A stretch of DNA of 64,000 nucleotides from Sebaldella termitidis ATCC 33386 (GTDB lineage Bacteria; Fusobacteriota; Fusobacteriia; Fusobacteriales; Leptotrichiaceae): positions 248,001 to 312,000 of the forward strand of contig NC_013517.1 in the NCBI RefSeq assembly GCF_000024405.1. Reading direction: 5' to 3'. A program made the translations under genes and the position numbers. The stretch's first letter is position 1. Every line of letters starts with the position of its first letter. The notes beneath the pieces were generated by a model, which did no database searches, was not told where the DNA came from, and saw only the letters and a program-made list of their open reading frames with translations. This document shows, piece after piece, positions 62,301 to 64,000 of this stretch.

Positions 62301-64000
62301 ATCTGACACTTGATGTAATAGAACTGGAAAATGTGAATTCAAAAATAAGTTCAGGAGGTACATTAAGAATAACAGATAAGGTTCAGACAATAAAAAATGA
62401 AACAACAGCTTCCACAATAAAAGTTTATGACGGTGAAGAACAGGTAAAAACATGGGAATTACACTGGACAGCAGGAAATGGAGATACAAGAACAGGAGCA
62501 GCACTGGGAGTAAGAAGAGATTTAAAAACAGCAGGAAGAGATGTAAATATAGCGGACAGTGTATCAGTAATAGAAGGAAATAATGTGATAATAGAGGGGA
62601 GCCCTGTAATAAGTAACGGATATGTTATTCAATCAGGAGCAGTAGTAGACCCAAGTACAATAACATCAAAAGATGTAGATGTAGATCTATATTACGATCC
62701 TGTAACAGTACATGTGGACAGAACAGCAGTAATAGATATAATAACAACAGGGACAATACCATTTAATCCAGGAGTATTTAACAGTTCTGTAAGTAAGTTA
62801 TTTTCGGAGAATAAAGATCCTTCATCAAAGTACTTAATGGAAACAAGATCACAATATATAGATTTATCAAGATTTTATGGAAGTGATTATTTCTTAAGCA
62901 GAATAGGATATAATGAATCAAATGACTGGAATAATGCAAGAAGATTAGGGGATGCATATTATGAAACTAAATATATGAATAATCTTCTTTTGGAAACACT
63001 GGGAACAAGATTTATAAATGGAAAAGCAGATACAGAATTAATGAAAGAAATGCTTGATAATGCAGTGGCAACAAGCGGGGATTTGCAGTTAACAATAGGA
63101 ATAGCTTTAACAGGAGATCAGATAGCAGCATTGAAGAGTGATATAATCTGGTATGTGGAACAGGAAGTAAACGGGGAAAAGGTATTAGTACCACAGGTAT
63201 ATTTAAGTCAGGCAACATTGGAGAATATAAAGAGTCCTACAACAACAATATCAGCACAGGAAACACTTGCAATAAACAGCAGCAGTCTTGTAAATCAGGG
63301 CAGACTTGAAGGAAATACAGTATATGTAAATACAGATAATCTGATAAATAAGAGTGTGGGAGCATTAACAGCAGAGATAACAGGAACAAATATACAGATA
63401 GATGCAAAAAATGATATACTGAATATAGGAGCTGTGATAGCAGCTAAGGAAAATGTTGTATTAACAGCAGGGGGAACAATAAGCAATATAACAACTGGGG
63501 TACAGGTAATAGAACATGATAGATTAAGAGGGGAAGAAAGAAGTTATACAGCAGATAATATACAGAATGTAGGAGTGATAAGCTCAGGAGATACAACATA
63601 TATCAGTGGAGAAAACTATGTATCGAGGGGAGCGGTAACACAGTCAGAGGGAACAACATATATAGAAGCAGAGAAAGATATTTCAATAAATACAATAAAT
63701 CTGAGAGAATCAGAAAGAGAAGGCATAAAGAACGGTTATCAATATACAGAAGTAAATCAGAAATTAGGTTCGGAAGTAACAGGTCTTGATAATGTGATAA
63801 TGAATGCCGGGAATGATATAAGTATAAAGGGAAGTACGGTAGTATCAGATGGAACAGTACAGTTAACAGCAGAAAATAATATAAATATATCAAATGATAA
63901 GAATACAATGTATCATGAGGAAAAGGAAGAGAAGAAAGGAACATTTTCAAGTTATTACAGATATGAGACGGATTACAGTGAAAGTGCAGTGGGAAGTACA
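59348..64000 (+). CDS. cdiA: CdiA/FhaB-like two-partner secretion exoprotein (filamentous haemagglutinin family), N-terminal part
   Basis: 1551 codons open to the window edge without a stop. A short signal peptide (about 1-28) lacks the extended ESPR form. A TPS domain (about 35-290) follows: NGANIVNINTPNGRGISVNDFSEF and QNGFYLNNTGFINFDKAIFTT match the family's N-x-N-P and GFINT-type blocks loosely. Residues about 330-860 are degenerate 20-residue beta-helix repeats of the form GN-x-N-N-x-G-x-I. A less repetitive region (about 870-1145) precedes a conserved CdiA/FhaB module (about 1148-1290: SKLFSENKDPSSKYLMETRS...YGSDYFLSRIGY...VLVPQVYLSQ). FHA-2-like repeats then begin. The toxin tip and immunity gene are beyond the edge. 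By family knowledge it delivers a toxin to neighbouring cells or acts as an adhesin. Confidence 0.9.
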   Translation, partial: MKRGKRYNIVKRNIAVGLLLGMLNSMLFADIKVDKNVPQKTSVDRAQNGANIVNINTPNGRGISVNDFSEFRTKDPTVFNNFGQGVGRSYLAGMMAANPNLTKEQAARLILNRVGGNNRVEIENWLEVMSENKTDIIFSSQNGFYLNNTGFINFDKAIFTTSRVDLDGNGDLLPFNIRGGKIEIGREGINAEGVRYLALLSRQMYIDGQIYAKDADINLIAGDFDYNPHTRDYTKQGVNNNELLISSSAFGSIYGNQIKIVGVNGNIGVAGDVISERVLKINADGTIVTNKTQAKEAIEIKAKEFVQEGSIYTEGKLTIEANKTTLKGSGTQASEIEISGNLDNNSNLYSTGNVTVGKDVKNKGQIISENDLDIKGSLDSDNLVYGKNEIRVGKSLVNRSDIQSEGNITVSEDTINTGRILSDKELNIKGNTVNQGTLYGKDNVKIEKNLNNTGSVQTTGELRAKDTANTGKLTVEGNISTDNLDNNGEIITNKKLVTKNLENKSTGKITTGEGIDTAGNAANHGQINTNGSFIIFSNLENYNVINVGGLVSTKDLTNTGTLKVSDKIVSKGFSFTNTGEIVTVNLDVDSTNIMNTNKITVVETSKLKGSSNVNNQGIIASKNIEITTPVLINSGQILAEEVITANNTSLTNTGKLASNGSINLNNTSIVNRSSIESTIVNLQNVFSYDNNTGIIRGNNITLTSSGNLLLEGKIQGINNLLISGVDITNNGNTISSGLLRLSGRDITNNLTISASNVELLATGNILNNSMIEGERGKLSGNNITNKDLIVFLDKLDIEGTKFVNKDASVYSDNELNISTGDVDNTGGEIVGQSTLNITGFNLLDNTKGIIDSRGNILLSGNKLLNSGEVSGQYRLYWETWDGRIIYDDVWRNLDDTYTLTGNSSLITRLNEWIFSEGRSNMQGWGINPKDELDDINNDLDYKLYYGNLTSSQLNPTKNYMTQVLTGYIDTSRLVTEGGRILSGGNLTLDVIELENVNSKISSGGTLRITDKVQTIKNETTASTIKVYDGEEQVKTWELHWTAGNGDTRTGAALGVRRDLKTAGRDVNIADSVSVIEGNNVIIEGSPVISNGYVIQSGAVVDPSTITSKDVDVDLYYDPVTVHVDRTAVIDIITTGTIPFNPGVFNSSVSKLFSENKDPSSKYLMETRSQYIDLSRFYGSDYFLSRIGYNESNDWNNARRLGDAYYETKYMNNLLLETLGTRFINGKADTELMKEMLDNAVATSGDLQLTIGIALTGDQIAALKSDIIWYVEQEVNGEKVLVPQVYLSQATLENIKSPTTTISAQETLAINSSSLVNQGRLEGNTVYVNTDNLINKSVGALTAEITGTNIQIDAKNDILNIGAVIAAKENVVLTAGGTISNITTGVQVIEHDRLRGEERSYTADNIQNVGVISSGDTTYISGENYVSRGAVTQSEGTTYIEAEKDISINTINLRESEREGIKNGYQYTEVNQKLGSEVTGLDNVIMNAGNDISIKGSTVVSDGTVQLTAENNINISNDKNTMYHEEKEEKKGTFSSYYRYETDYSESAVGST

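Overview
The window is AT-rich DNA from an anaerobic diderm bacterium, most likely a fusobacterium of the Leptotrichiaceae (Sebaldella- or Leptotrichia-like). This placement is inferred from gene content, not from a database search. Low-GC, Firmicute-like housekeeping genes (SufCBDSU, KtrAB, DeoR/ribokinase) sit beside a full outer-membrane toolkit (BamA, TamB, LpxD, heptose kinase). There is also a sodium-type ATP synthase c subunit, and a giant surface protein lies at each edge. No tRNA, rRNA, CRISPR array, transposase or prophage gene was seen.

Left part (1-18.2 kb, almost all minus strand). The edge holds the N-terminal 549 codons of a fusobacterial-type autotransporter. After about 0.7 kb of empty AT-rich DNA come gap and pgk under one strong promoter. 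Next is a run rfaE1 - ABC exporter - ROK sugar kinase - MFS transporter - ispF - pilC. The preceding eight-gene cluster encodes a type IV pilus or type II secretion-like machine: pilin, prepilin peptidase, three minor pilins, a PilM/PilN (GspL)-like protein, PilO-like and secretin, ending in an SGNH-fold protein that has lost its catalytic Asp/His. No assembly ATPase (PilB/GspE) or PilT is present, and the only platform protein (PilC) lies about 7 kb away behind ispF.

Middle part (18.2-48.1 kb, mostly plus strand). A solitary Na+-type atpE faces nadE across a bidirectional terminator. Then follow ktrB-ktrA-mnmG-rsmG-parB (parB without the usual parA), tamB-bamA-lpxD (with a terminator-like hairpin inside the start of lpxD), a lipoprotein, a glutamate synthase beta-like oxidoreductase, hslO, a STAS protein, ddl, luxS, tatD, a small Tic20/DUF4870-like membrane protein, acpS, the sufCBDSU iron-sulfur operon, a DUF1877 protein and gdhA.

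Right part (48.2-64 kb, plus strand). A sugar operon (TIM-barrel isomerase, lipoprotein binding protein, two-domain ATPase, permease, ribokinase-like kinase, DeoR-type regulator) is followed by accessory DNA. That DNA holds a 28-residue lipoprotein, three small secreted proteins, and a 60-codon scrap of an outer-membrane beta-barrel in frame with the last of them. The window ends in a two-partner secretion / contact-dependent inhibition (CdiB-CdiA-like) operon with an extra small secreted protein between transporter and exoprotein. The exoprotein is cut by the window edge after 1551 codons, so its toxin tip and immunity gene are not visible.

Promoters are usually close to TTGACA-17-TATAAT. 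Several starts are TTG or GTG, chosen here by Shine-Dalgarno spacing. Coordinates of promoters, operators and hairpins were placed by eye from the sequence.
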